DNA of 64,000 nucleotides from Oceanitalea sp047302425 (GTDB lineage: Bacteria; Actinomycetota; Actinomycetes; Actinomycetales; Actinomycetaceae), in the NCBI RefSeq assembly GCF_047302425.1, contig NZ_CP154855.1, positions 806,001 through 870,000 on the forward strand, read 5' to 3'. The translations under genes and the position numbers were made by a program. Shown in pieces: positions 8,194 to 17,400 of this stretch (position 1 is its first letter; every line of letters begins with the position of its first letter). The notes under the pieces are model-generated. The model did no database searches. It saw nothing but the letters and a program-made list of their open reading frames with translations, and was not told where the DNA came from.

Positions 8194-10042
8194 GCTACTT
8201 GCCGTCACGGGGCCCGTGAGCCCGGTTCTCAGCGCGCAGCGTCGGGACACGGTCGAACGTGCTGCCGCAGCGGTACCCGGTGCGGTGCAGTGGGAGGTGC
8301 ACGAGACACGGACTGCGTGCGCCGCCCTCGTCGCAACGGCCCCCGCCGGGGGCACCCTCGCGGAGGACCGCACCAACGGCAGGGCGATTCACCTCACCGT
8401 CGCGACCTCGCCCCGTGGGCTCGCGGCGGCCGCGGGCGACCGAGAGGTGGGTGCCGAGGCCGGACACGTCGGTCTCGGGCTCGCGGTCGGCGGCGAGATC
8501 GACCTCCGGACCGACGGGGTCGGCTTCCTTCCGTGCTACTGGGGAGCGGTCACCGACGGCGTCGCGGTCTCCACCCACCTGGCGACCCTTGTGAGCCTCG
8601 GTGTCAGCCCGGAGCCGGACGAGCGGGGAGTCGTCGAGTACCTCGCGATGCACCACCCGCTGGGGACGCGCACCCTGCTGAGGGACGCGCACATGCTGCC
8701 CGCAGGAGGACGGCTGCGCTGGGCACCGGACCGTGAGGTGTCGGTCAGCGCTGCCCCGCTGTTCGTGCCGACCCGGGACGTCCTGGCGGACGACGCCGTC
8801 ATCGGCGCCTTCGCCGAGCTGTGGCCTCGAGTTGTGGCCGATGCCTTCGACGGGGCCGGGACGACGGCCCTCGGGCTGAGCGGGGGCCTGGACAGTCGTG
8901 CCATCGCCGAGGCCGCTGTTCAGCTCGGGATTCGACCCAGCACCTACACCTACGGGACGCCTCCCACCCACGAGCCTGTGGTCGCAGCCCGCGTGGCTGC
9001 CGCCCTCGGGCTCGACCACGTGGCCATCCCGGTGACGAGTGGGACCGTCCTCACCGGTGGTATCCAGGCGCTGGACCGTATGGACGGCGCACACAGCGCG
9101 AGCGAGATGTATGAGCTGTGGTTCGTCGACACGCTTCGGTCGCTGACCGGTACCGTCGTGAACGGTCTCGCGGGAGGTCCCCTGTGGGGAGACGACAAGG
9201 CCGTCGGGCTCACCGACCCCCGGGCCGTGCTCGACCGGCAGTGGCAGCGCTATGCCGCTGACGCGCGCATCTCCGCCGAGTTCCTCAGCGGTGGTCTCTC
9301 CCAGCGGGCACCCGAGGTGCTCCGCGCCTCCCTCGCTGAGTCGCTGGCTGACTGGGACCTCGGCGCACGCGACGACATGGTCTTGTACTGGAAGATTGCC
9401 AACCGGCAGTTCCGGTGGGGAAACATGCTCACCAACGCCCTGCGGCGCTCCGGAATGCGTGCCGAGGCGCCGTTCCTCGACTCCCGCTTCCTGCAGCTCG
9501 CCGCGCGTCTGTCCCCGCAGCAGCGCCGTAACGGGAACCTGTACCTCAGGGTGCACCGCGAGCTCTTCCCCCGTACCGCCCGTATCCCGCGTAGCGACGA
9601 CGGCAACGCACCCGCCGCACTCGACCACGTGTACTGGTCCGGCGAGACGTCCTACGTCAACCAGCTCGCCGGGCTCACGCGTCGCCACCCGGTGTCCGGG
9701 CTACGACGCGCGGCCCGGCTGGGTACCCACATGGTGGGTGCCAAGCTTCGAGACGTCGTTGGTCTGGAGGGACTGGCCGAACGTAGCGAGCGGCGCCGTT
9801 CTGTGTTTCCCGCCGATGTCTGGCTGCGGACCGAGCCCCGCTACGGGGAGCGTCTGAGCGAGCTGCTCGAGCTCGGCGCACACCGGATCATCGACGAGTC
9901 CGCGGTCGCGGCGCAGGTGGATGCCATCCGCAGTGGCGGACCCACCGCGCCGGCGCTCCTTCTCGGGAGGGTGGCGGCTACGGGGATCTGGCTGTCGGAC
10001 TACGAGAGCCGCGCCGTCGCGCGCGTGCCGGCGGGAGCCTGA
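8183..10042 (+). CDS. Asparagine-synthase-like ATP-dependent amide ligase (polysaccharide locus)
   Basis: 619 residues. The C-terminal synthetase domain has the ATP-pyrophosphatase loop LGLSGGLDSRAIAEA (about residue 232). The N-terminal ~200 residues resemble the class-II glutaminase fold, but the protein begins MSYELL and lacks the Cys2 nucleophile needed to hydrolyse glutamine. It is therefore unlikely to be a genuine glutamine-dependent asparagine synthetase. Coupling to the racemase suggests that it activates a carboxylate and forms an amide on the sugar or amino-acid substituent of the polymer. Its 3' end overlaps the convergent glycosyltransferase gene by 43 bp. Confidence 0.78.
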   Translation: MSYELLAVTGPVSPVLSAQRRDTVERAAAAVPGAVQWEVHETRTACAALVATAPAGGTLAEDRTNGRAIHLTVATSPRGLAAAAGDREVGAEAGHVGLGLAVGGEIDLRTDGVGFLPCYWGAVTDGVAVSTHLATLVSLGVSPEPDERGVVEYLAMHHPLGTRTLLRDAHMLPAGGRLRWAPDREVSVSAAPLFVPTRDVLADDAVIGAFAELWPRVVADAFDGAGTTALGLSGGLDSRAIAEAAVQLGIRPSTYTYGTPPTHEPVVAARVAAALGLDHVAIPVTSGTVLTGGIQALDRMDGAHSASEMYELWFVDTLRSLTGTVVNGLAGGPLWGDDKAVGLTDPRAVLDRQWQRYAADARISAEFLSGGLSQRAPEVLRASLAESLADWDLGARDDMVLYWKIANRQFRWGNMLTNALRRSGMRAEAPFLDSRFLQLAARLSPQQRRNGNLYLRVHRELFPRTARIPRSDDGNAPAALDHVYWSGETSYVNQLAGLTRRHPVSGLRRAARLGTHMVGAKLRDVVGLEGLAERSERRRSVFPADVWLRTEPRYGERLSELLELGAHRIIDESAVAAQVDAIRSGGPTAPALLLGRVAATGIWLSDYESRAVARVPAGA

Positions 10043-10977
10043 TCTGCAGGCCGCACCTGGCCCCGTAGCAGTGCCCGCGCCGCCTCGCGGTGCGTCGGAC
10101 GCCCGAGAAGGGCGCGGCTGGCCTCGTTGAGGAGAACGACGAGCCAGAAGACCGCACCGGCGATGCCACCGTGCCTCCGGCGGTACAACCGGGTCCGGTT
10201 GAGCGCCACAAGACTCCACAGCCAGGGGGACACCGACATGTCACCGCCAGGATGGACGACGTCGGCGGATGCGACGTACCGGAGGTGCAGACCCTCATCG
10301 CGGGCCCGCAGCGCGTAGTCGGTCTCCTCGGAGTACAGGAAGAAGTCCTCCGTCCAGCTGCCGACCGCGTCGAGCGTGCGCGGGGCGAGGAACATCGCCG
10401 CACCCGTCGCCCAGTCGGCGGTGGCTCCATCGACGTAATGGGCGGGATCCCGGATCATGTCTCCCCAGGCGGGGTAGCGGGCTGCACGGTGTCCCCCGAG
10501 CACAGCCTCGCCGAGCGCTCGTCTGATCGTCGGTTCGCGCCTCAGGGAGTACTTCAGCCGTCCCTGGCCGTCGACGATACGGGGAACCGCAATGCCCACG
10601 TCGTCGGCCCTCTCGATCGCGTGGATGAGGCGTGCGACGCTACCGGGAGACGGTACGGCGTCGGGGTTGAGGACGTAGGCGCCGCGGCGCGGACGAGCTG
10701 CGCGCAACGCCAGGTTGATCCCTGCGCCGTAGCCCAGGTTCCTTCCGGGTTCCAGCACCGTGGCCCACGGAGCCAGTGCTCTGACCAGGCCCACGGTGCC
10801 GTCCTGGGAGGCGTTGTCCACCACGACGACCATCGCGGTTCCTGCCCCCTCGAGAGCGTCCGGGAGGGCGCGCAGGAAGGAGTCCACGACGGAGGCACTG
10901 TTGTAGGTGACGACGGCAACCAGGACATCCGGCTCGTCCCCCGGGCGTGGAGCAGGCGGTCCCGCGACCGGGCTCAC
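10000..10977 (-). CDS. Family 2 glycosyltransferase (rhamnosyltransferase-like)
   Basis: About 325 residues. GTG 10977 forms a GTGA overlap with the preceding gene's stop; GTG 10980 is one codon further upstream. DVLVAVVTYNSASVVDSFLRALPDAL, then VVVVDNASQDGTVGLV and YVLNPDAVPSPGSV (the DxD-like NPDA), followed by GAAMFLAPRTLDAVGSWTEDFFLYSEETDYALRA, match WbbL-type GT-A rhamnosyltransferases. It is the last gene of the leftward polysaccharide operon and its end overlaps the convergent asparagine-synthase-like gene. Confidence 0.87.
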   Translation of the reverse strand: MSPVAGPPAPRPGDEPDVLVAVVTYNSASVVDSFLRALPDALEGAGTAMVVVVDNASQDGTVGLVRALAPWATVLEPGRNLGYGAGINLALRAARPRRGAYVLNPDAVPSPGSVARLIHAIERADDVGIAVPRIVDGQGRLKYSLRREPTIRRALGEAVLGGHRAARYPAWGDMIRDPAHYVDGATADWATGAAMFLAPRTLDAVGSWTEDFFLYSEETDYALRARDEGLHLRYVASADVVHPGGDMSVSPWLWSLVALNRTRLYRRRHGGIAGAVFWLVVLLNEASRALLGRPTHREAARALLRGQVRPADQAPAGTRATARLS

Positions 10978-11819
10978 CACCGTGCCGGCTTCCCGGCCAG
11001 CCGCTGGGCGCGCTTGCGCACCGAGGTGACCCTGCGTCTCCAGCCGGAGTGCGCGCGGACGTCGAGAGACGCCGTCTGCAGCACCCGGGCGCTCTGCACG
11101 AGCTGCGCAGTCCAGTCGGCGACAGTGGTCACACCGTTCGCGCGGGCGGAGAGCGGCATCCGCTCGCGGAGATCGGCATCGGTTCGGATGAGCGTGTAGG
11201 GCGAACGGGGATCGTCCATGTGGTCCTCGGGCACGAAGGGGTAGTAGAAGCCGTTGAGGGCGCCGCCCCGCGAGAGGCGGATGCAGTAGCCGGTGAAGGA
11301 CTCCTCCTCCCGGATGCCGCCATGACGGGAGGTGAGGGCGCGCGGAAGCAGGTAGCCGCTGCCTTGGACCCACAGGTTGCGCATGAGCCGGTGACCGCCG
11401 GCCAGATCGACGATCTTGCGGGCAGCCAGCTCCGGAACGACGTCCTCATCAGGGTGACGCCAGCTGCCGACCACACCCAGCTGGGGATTCGCCTCGTGCG
11501 CAGCGGAGAAGGTGTCGAGCCAGCCGGGGCTGACCCGGCAGTCGTCATCGACCTTGGAGACGTACGTGGCCGATGACTCCTGCCAGAGCCAGTTCGTCGG
11601 CTCGCGGAGCTTGACGTTCTCACGGCTGTGGTGGAAACGGTGCACCCGGGGGTCCTCACGGTAGGGCCGCAGGGCCTCGAGGGTCGCCTCGTCGTCCCCG
11701 TTGTGCCACAGCCACACGCGGTCGCGCTCGCCGAGGGTCTCGAAGAGACGGGGAAGGCTCAGGTGCAGGTAGCCGGCGCTGTGGTAGGTGATCATGAGGA
11801 TGTCGGCGCGGTGCGTCAT
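10974..11819 (-). CDS. Family 2-like glycosyltransferase
   Basis: 281 residues from ATG 11819, which overlaps the upstream stop in an ATGA. The N-terminus DILMITYHSAGYLHLSLPRLFETLGERDRVWLWHNGDD and the acidic metal-binding stretch VSKVDDDCRVSPGWLDTF are typical of GT-A folds. The later PEDHMDDPRSPY region is less conserved. It probably adds one sugar to the lipid-linked repeat unit in the cytoplasm. Donor and acceptor are unknown. It sits between the F420-hydrogenase-beta-like gene and another GT2, both overlapping it by 4 bp. Confidence 0.8.
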   Translation of the reverse strand: MTHRADILMITYHSAGYLHLSLPRLFETLGERDRVWLWHNGDDEATLEALRPYREDPRVHRFHHSRENVKLREPTNWLWQESSATYVSKVDDDCRVSPGWLDTFSAAHEANPQLGVVGSWRHPDEDVVPELAARKIVDLAGGHRLMRNLWVQGSGYLLPRALTSRHGGIREEESFTGYCIRLSRGGALNGFYYPFVPEDHMDDPRSPYTLIRTDADLRERMPLSARANGVTTVADWTAQLVQSARVLQTASLDVRAHSGWRRRVTSVRKRAQRLAGKPARW

Positions 11820-13054
11820 TCGGAGCTCACTTCCGGTCGGTGCAGGCCGCGCCGGCGGGCGCGGCGGTAGGTGCCGGCGATCGAGCTCACCTTCCCGCGC
11901 AGGGGGAGGCGCAGCCACAGCCGGAAGGCGGGGACGTTGCGGTAGCGCGGCACCCGTAGGCCCATGAGCGCCATGGTGAGCACGCGCCCCCACACCGCCC
12001 CCCGGGTGGCGGCGAGGCTGGGCTGGGACTGTTCGAGCCGTTCGAGTGGGATCGGACCGCCATCGAGTGCGCCGTCCTCGAGGGCTGCGAGCAGTGCCGC
12101 GCGCCCCGCCTCGGTCCGCACGACGACGAGCGATCGCCCGGGCTCGTCAGGGCCGATCTCCCGGTACCACGGGTCGCCGACCGACAGGTCGGCGAACTCG
12201 CCCGTGTGGTCGGGGCAGATCAGGCAGCGCCACTGACGGTGCTTGGTCAGGGTGCCGTTCCACGCCTCGGCGTAGGTCATGCTTCGAACATCGCCGGTCC
12301 CGGTGCGCACCCGGAAGTTCCCGGGCCATCCCTCGCCCCGGTAGTGGACGGATGTGACCTCGCCCGGGTCGACGCCAAGGGTCCGGATGAGCTGTTCGCT
12401 GGCGGCGGTGGACGGTGTGCCTGCGCAGAAGATCGCCACGGTGACGTCGAGGTGGTCGGCGAGGGCGGGTCGGAGCGCCGAGACGTTGCGGACAGCGGCC
12501 ACGTCGCAGGGCTTGCCGACGAAGACCGTGCGGCCGTCCGCCGCTTCGATGAGGTCGAGACGCTCACAGGGGCTCGCAGGCGCGTACCGGGAGCCTGTGG
12601 CGGCGGTGATGGACGCGTAGGTCGTGTTGCGGACCGTGACGTTGCGCAGCGGGTCGAGAGGGTCGGCCTGCACCTGGAGCGCGCCGCTCGCGCGTCCGCT
12701 GGTGACGGCGTGTGCGGCGAGGGCAGTAGCGACCCCGCCCGACGAGCCGCGGTGACGCACGTCCGGGTCTGTCGACCAGCACTCGTAGAGGGCGAGCACC
12801 GGCCCCCACTCACCATTCAGTGGCGCATCCTCGAGCGTCTCAGGACGGTGCTCGAGCTGCCGTCCTGGGCACACGGCGAGGGCGTCACCGGTGAGCGACC
12901 CGTTGACGGACGCGATGGGCAGCGGCCGACGCCCGACGTCGGGAACGTCGTGCATGGTCACGCCGTCCCCGGCGACGTGGGCACAGGCACCGCATCCCGT
13001 GCACAGGTGCGAGGCGACGACCTCCGGGATGGAGCGCGGCAGACGGCCGATCAT
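11816..13054 (-). CDS. Coenzyme F420 hydrogenase/dehydrogenase beta-subunit family protein
   Basis: 412 residues from ATG 13054, ATGA-coupled to the pyruvyl transferase upstream. The N-terminus has an iron-sulfur motif, HLCTGCGAC. The middle contains RHRGSSGGVATALAAHAV and TVFVGKPCDVAAVRN, hallmarks of the FrhB family, and a CLICPDHTGEFADLSVGDPW block. FrhB-family members in polysaccharide loci frequently sit next to pyruvyl transferases, as here. A redox role on the polymer or its precursor is possible, but the substrate is unknown. The last N-terminal Cys of a full ferredoxin cluster is not in the usual place. Confidence 0.85.
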   Translation of the reverse strand: MIGRLPRSIPEVVASHLCTGCGACAHVAGDGVTMHDVPDVGRRPLPIASVNGSLTGDALAVCPGRQLEHRPETLEDAPLNGEWGPVLALYECWSTDPDVRHRGSSGGVATALAAHAVTSGRASGALQVQADPLDPLRNVTVRNTTYASITAATGSRYAPASPCERLDLIEAADGRTVFVGKPCDVAAVRNVSALRPALADHLDVTVAIFCAGTPSTAASEQLIRTLGVDPGEVTSVHYRGEGWPGNFRVRTGTGDVRSMTYAEAWNGTLTKHRQWRCLICPDHTGEFADLSVGDPWYREIGPDEPGRSLVVVRTEAGRAALLAALEDGALDGGPIPLERLEQSQPSLAATRGAVWGRVLTMALMGLRVPRYRNVPAFRLWLRLPLRGKVSSIAGTYRRARRRGLHRPEVSSE

Positions 13055-14361
13055 GCGACCGTACCGGCCGTCTGGCCGCGCCACGACGAGACTGCCTCCA
13101 GCACCTCGTCGAGCTGGATGCGGGCTCGAGTGACGACCCTGGGCACGTGCTCGAGCAGGACAGCACGCGCGTGCGCGCGTGCAGCAAAGGAGTCCAGAGC
13201 TCGCTCCACCGCGCTGGCACCGGCCACGGCGCGGGCGTCGGCGACGTGGTCTGCCACGCCGCACGTCGCGAAGACTCCGCGCGCCTTGTCACTGTACGCG
13301 TAGCCGAAGGCGGGCACGGCGGAGCTGAGTGCGGCGATCGTGGCGTGCATGCGGGAGCCCGCGAACCAGGCGAGCTGCGAGATGCACCACTTGAGCTCCG
13401 CAGCGCGCAACGTCGGCGTCAGCCGCCAGACCCGCTGCCGCTCGGACGGGCTGAGCGCCGCCTCGACCTGTGCGTGGGCGGTGGCGTCACGCTCCGCCGG
13501 GTCGCCTCCGTCGACGTGTGACACAAGGACGACGAAGGCTCCGTGCTGGACGAGGCCACGGACGATGTCGATCATTGCCGGAAGGTACGGCCCGGCGAGC
13601 CCGAACCGGCCGCCGGTGTCCTCATCTCGCAGCAGGCCGCTGACGTTAACGCCGACGACCAGCTCCCCGGCCAGCTCGGCGAAGCGCGCCACGATGGCGG
13701 GATCCGGTTCACGTGGCACCAGACCGAAGGCGACGTCCACCCCCAGGCGCAGGCGGGTCGTGTCCGCGGACGGCCCAGCGAGGTCGAGCAGCTGCTCGTG
13801 GCTCCACGCGTCGCGCGCGATCGCCAGTGCCGAGCGACGCACGAGTCGCTCGGCACGCCGGCGCCCCTCCGGGGTGGTGAAAGGGCCAAAGGTCTGCGGC
13901 AGGAGCACGAGCGGCCGGCCCGCCCGTACGGCTGCTTCCTTGGGAGCACAGATGGTGGCCAGGCGGCGGGGGCCGTAGAGGTCGGTGAAGCTGTCTCCGC
14001 CGCTGAGGTCGAGCAGGGCATCAGACCGGGCCAGGCGGCTGACGAAGGGGTTCCCCAGCCCGCCCAGTGCCTGGTCGAACCGGATACGTGCCCAGCTCTC
14101 CCTGCGGTGCCAGCGCCGCGAGTTTCGCACCCCGACCCGGTCCACCGTGTTCCCCCACGAGGGGTCGGCTCGGACACCCCAGCCGTCGTCCAGGACGCTC
14201 AGGCCCGCCACTGAGTCGGCGGCCGCGAGGTGGGTCACCACGGAGGTGCCCAGTGCCTCGACCCCTCGGTTGTCGTTGTCGAGCGGGGCACCGGCGACAA
14301 CGAGGCGGGATCCTCTCCGCCTGACCTGTGGATTGGCTGGCGCCGTACTGTGCGTGGTCAT
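13051..14361 (-). CDS. Polysaccharide pyruvyl transferase family protein
   Basis: 436 residues from ATG 14361 with GGAAGG six bases upstream. LDNDNRGVEALGTSVVTHL, LLDLSGGDSFTDLYGPRRL and RPLVLLPQTFGPFTTPEGRRRAERLVRRSALAIARD match PF04230 (CsaB/WcaK-like). The C-terminal CISQLAWFAGSRMHATIAALSSAVPAFGYAYSDKARGVF is the donor-site block. It is expected to transfer pyruvate from phosphoenolpyruvate as a ketal to a sugar of the repeat unit. It is the first of four tightly overlapping genes; 53 bp separate it from the large secreted protein upstream. Confidence 0.87.
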   Translation of the reverse strand: MTTHSTAPANPQVRRRGSRLVVAGAPLDNDNRGVEALGTSVVTHLAAADSVAGLSVLDDGWGVRADPSWGNTVDRVGVRNSRRWHRRESWARIRFDQALGGLGNPFVSRLARSDALLDLSGGDSFTDLYGPRRLATICAPKEAAVRAGRPLVLLPQTFGPFTTPEGRRRAERLVRRSALAIARDAWSHEQLLDLAGPSADTTRLRLGVDVAFGLVPREPDPAIVARFAELAGELVVGVNVSGLLRDEDTGGRFGLAGPYLPAMIDIVRGLVQHGAFVVLVSHVDGGDPAERDATAHAQVEAALSPSERQRVWRLTPTLRAAELKWCISQLAWFAGSRMHATIAALSSAVPAFGYAYSDKARGVFATCGVADHVADARAVAGASAVERALDSFAARAHARAVLLEHVPRVVTRARIQLDEVLEAVSSWRGQTAGTVA

Positions 14362-14414
14362 GCATCGCCTTCCGGGTGTGGGGCCGCGCTGGTGGCGGCC
14401 CGCCGTGTTAGTGG

Positions 14415-17400
14415 TCAGGGAGTTGGCAGGGTGAGGACCTCGTGGACGGCGCTCGCGGCCGCACCGGCGAACTGACCTCCGCCCACGACGTGCAGCCGGT
14501 CGCCGATGACACCGGCCGCTGCGCCGTGCCGGGCGGTCGGCACCCGGCGCAACGAGCTCCACTCGTCGGTCGTCGGGTCGTAGACCTCGACCGCGTCGAA
14601 GGGCAGCCCGTCCGGGCGGGCCTCGCCGCCGACCGCGACGACCAGGCCGTCGAGGACGCCGGTGGCCATGGTGCGCCGCGCCGTCGGCATCGAGGCCCGC
14701 GCGACCCAGCCACCGGGCGTCAGGGCCTCGACAGAGGCCAGCGTCGCTGCCGGGGTCTGCCCGTTCGCGAGACGGGTGCGGCCACCGAGGACGTAGAGGA
14801 CACCGTCGACGACGGCGGAGCCCGGGTTGTCCCGCGGCGTGCTGAGGGACGGTGCCGCGTGCCAGGTGCGGCTCGCGAGGTCGAGCCGCTCGACGACGGC
14901 CGTCGAGGCGCCGTCACCGGTCATGCCACCGGCCACGTACACCTGCCCGCCGACCACCTGGGCCGTCGCGCCGCCGCGGGCGGTGGGCATGGAGGGCAGC
15001 GCGGACCACGTGTCGGTCGCCGGGTCGTAGGACCACGCGGTGGCGACCGCGCCGGAGAACGGGGCGGTGGAGCCGCCGAGCACGAGTAGCCGGCCCTGGG
15101 CGGTGGTCACCGCGGGGTTCTCCACGCCCGGCCCGGGGAGGTCCGCGACCCGCGTCCAGGCGTCGTCAGGGGCGTCGTACCGGTACACGCGGGTGGAGTG
15201 GCCGTCGGCGTTCTTGCCGCCGACGACGTAGAGCGAGTCGCCGATCGCGGTGCCGCCGGCGTCGAGGAGGTCGACGGGCAGCGGTGCCTCCTGCTCCCAG
15301 CAGCCGATGTCCCGTGGGGTGAGGAAGGTGATCTGCCCCCCGGAGCCGGCGAACTCACCGACGACGACTCGCCCGTCGGGCGCCTGGGTGATGGGCAGCG
15401 GGTCGGTGAAGCCGCCGACGATGCTGCGCGTCCCCACGACGGAGCGGCCGTCGGCGGACAGGGTGACGGCGGTGATGTCGTCGCCCACGGAGTAGTTCGT
15501 GATGAGGAGGTCGTGGTCGAGGGCCCCGCAGAAGGCGTCGCCGCTGAACTCGACGATCCCGTTGGCCGAGCGGTTGGCGCCCAGGTCCCCGATCGGCGGG
15601 GTCCAGGTCGGCAGCGGGTCGACGCCCTGGTAGCTGCCGGACTTGAAGACGCACTCGCCGCGGGTGGGGTTGGGGTGGCCGTAGTAGCGGCCCTCCTCGA
15701 GGAGGTTGAGGACGTCGTTCTGGTTCCCGGGGTTGTTCCCACCCTGGGTCCACGGGCGCGTGTCGCCGAACCCGGTGCACGGCGCCTGCGGGGAGGGCGG
15801 GTAGCTGCCGACGACGCCGAGGCCGTTGTCGGGCCCGTAGAGCCGGCCGTTGGAGTGCTCGACGAAGTCGTAGGTGTTGCGCAGGCCCGAGGCGAAGACC
15901 TCGACGTCGCAGTCCCCGGACCGGTAGATGTCGGTGGGGTGGGCGCAGTCGCCGTCGAAGCCGGGAACCTTGACGTCGGCGACCAGGAGCGCGGCGGACA
16001 GCGGCTGCTCGCCGCGGTCGCCGAACTCGGTGTTCGCGGTGTTGGGGGCCCCGGCCCCGGTGTTGCCGCCCTGGGCGATGTAGAGGCGGCCGTCGCTGCC
16101 GAAGTGGATCGCGTTCGTGCCGTGGTTGGCGATCGAGCGGGGGAGCCCGGTGATGACGTCGCTCCGGTAGGCGAGGCCGGGGCCCGACAGGCGCGAGACG
16201 ATGCTCGAGTCGGCCTCGCCGGCGTCGGCGGAGGGCGAGGAGTGGCCGGCCCACACGATGACGTTGCTCGGGGTGGACGCCGGGTCGATCGTCAGGCCCA
16301 GCGCGAGGCGGGTGCCGAGGGTCGAGACGACCTGCGTGCTGCTCACCGTGCCGTCGGCCGCGAAGGACAGGATGTAGATCTTGCCGAACATCGACTGGAC
16401 GTAGAGCTTGCCGTCCGGGCCGAAGGCCATCGAGGTGGGGAAGGGGACGGGCACGGAGTACCGCTCGAAGGGGTAGTCGGCGACGTCCGCCGGGTCGTGC
16501 TCACCGGTGACGGAGAACTGCGAGAAGCGGAAGTCGACGGGGTCCGGCGCGCTGCGGCTGCTCGCGAAGACACCGCCGAAGCTCCGGGTGCCGATGAGCG
16601 GGTCGATGCCGGCGGCGTCGAAGCTGAAGAACTCACCGGGCACGTCGAAGCTCCGCAGGGCGGACTGCCCGCCGTCCCCGACCCGGTAGTAGCCCGTCGC
16701 CTGACGGGTGGCGGGGTCGACGCGGATCGACAGCTCGACGGGCACGTCGCTGGGGATCGTGAGGTAGGGGGAGTTGCGCCGGGCGACCTCGACCCCGCCC
16801 ACCTCGAGGACGTGCTCCACCCGCCAGCCGCTGGGCGTGTGGACGAGGGCGACGCGGTCGACGTGGTCCTGGTCGTAGCCGAACCAGATGCCGGCCTGCT
16901 CGTACTTCCCCGTCGCGGGGGGCGGGCCGGTGATCGTCGCGGTGATGACGGTGGTGTCGGTGGGCCCGTCGAAGCCCACGCCGAGCGCGTTGTCGAGGGT
17001 GTTCTCCTTGACCGAGCCAGGGGCGCCGGTGATGTCGAGGGTCCCCTCGCCGAGGTCGACCCGCAGCCGGTCACGCTGGTACTCCGCGTCGTCGGGCCGG
17101 GGCAGCAGCGTGGTGAAACCGGTGCCGACCCCGGCGGTGTCGATGATGCCCTTGGCCTCGTAGCGGAAGCCGAGGTTGTAGGGGGTGTCGACCTTGATGA
17201 GCTCGCAGGCGACGGGCGCGCAGCCGCCCGGGTCGCCGACGACGAGTGTCACCGGCAGGACCGCCGTGAAGGCGCCGGGCGCGGTGGCGACGACCTCCCC
17301 CTGCCACACCCCGGCCGACAGGCCGGCGGGGTTGACGAGGAGGTCGACGGTCGACGGGGTGGTCTCCTGGCTCGTCGTCACGCTGAGCCAGGGCGCGGTG

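Noticed and set aside
8183..10042. Asparagine-synthase-like gene as a third lasso cyclase
   Set aside because: There is no lasso-like precursor, B1 or B2 nearby; it is longer, keeps a degenerate amidotransferase region and is embedded between a racemase and glycosyltransferases.
13540..14214. Plus-strand frames inside the pyruvyl-transferase gene
   Set aside because: They contradict the clear PF04230 motifs on the minus strand and have no recognisable homology.
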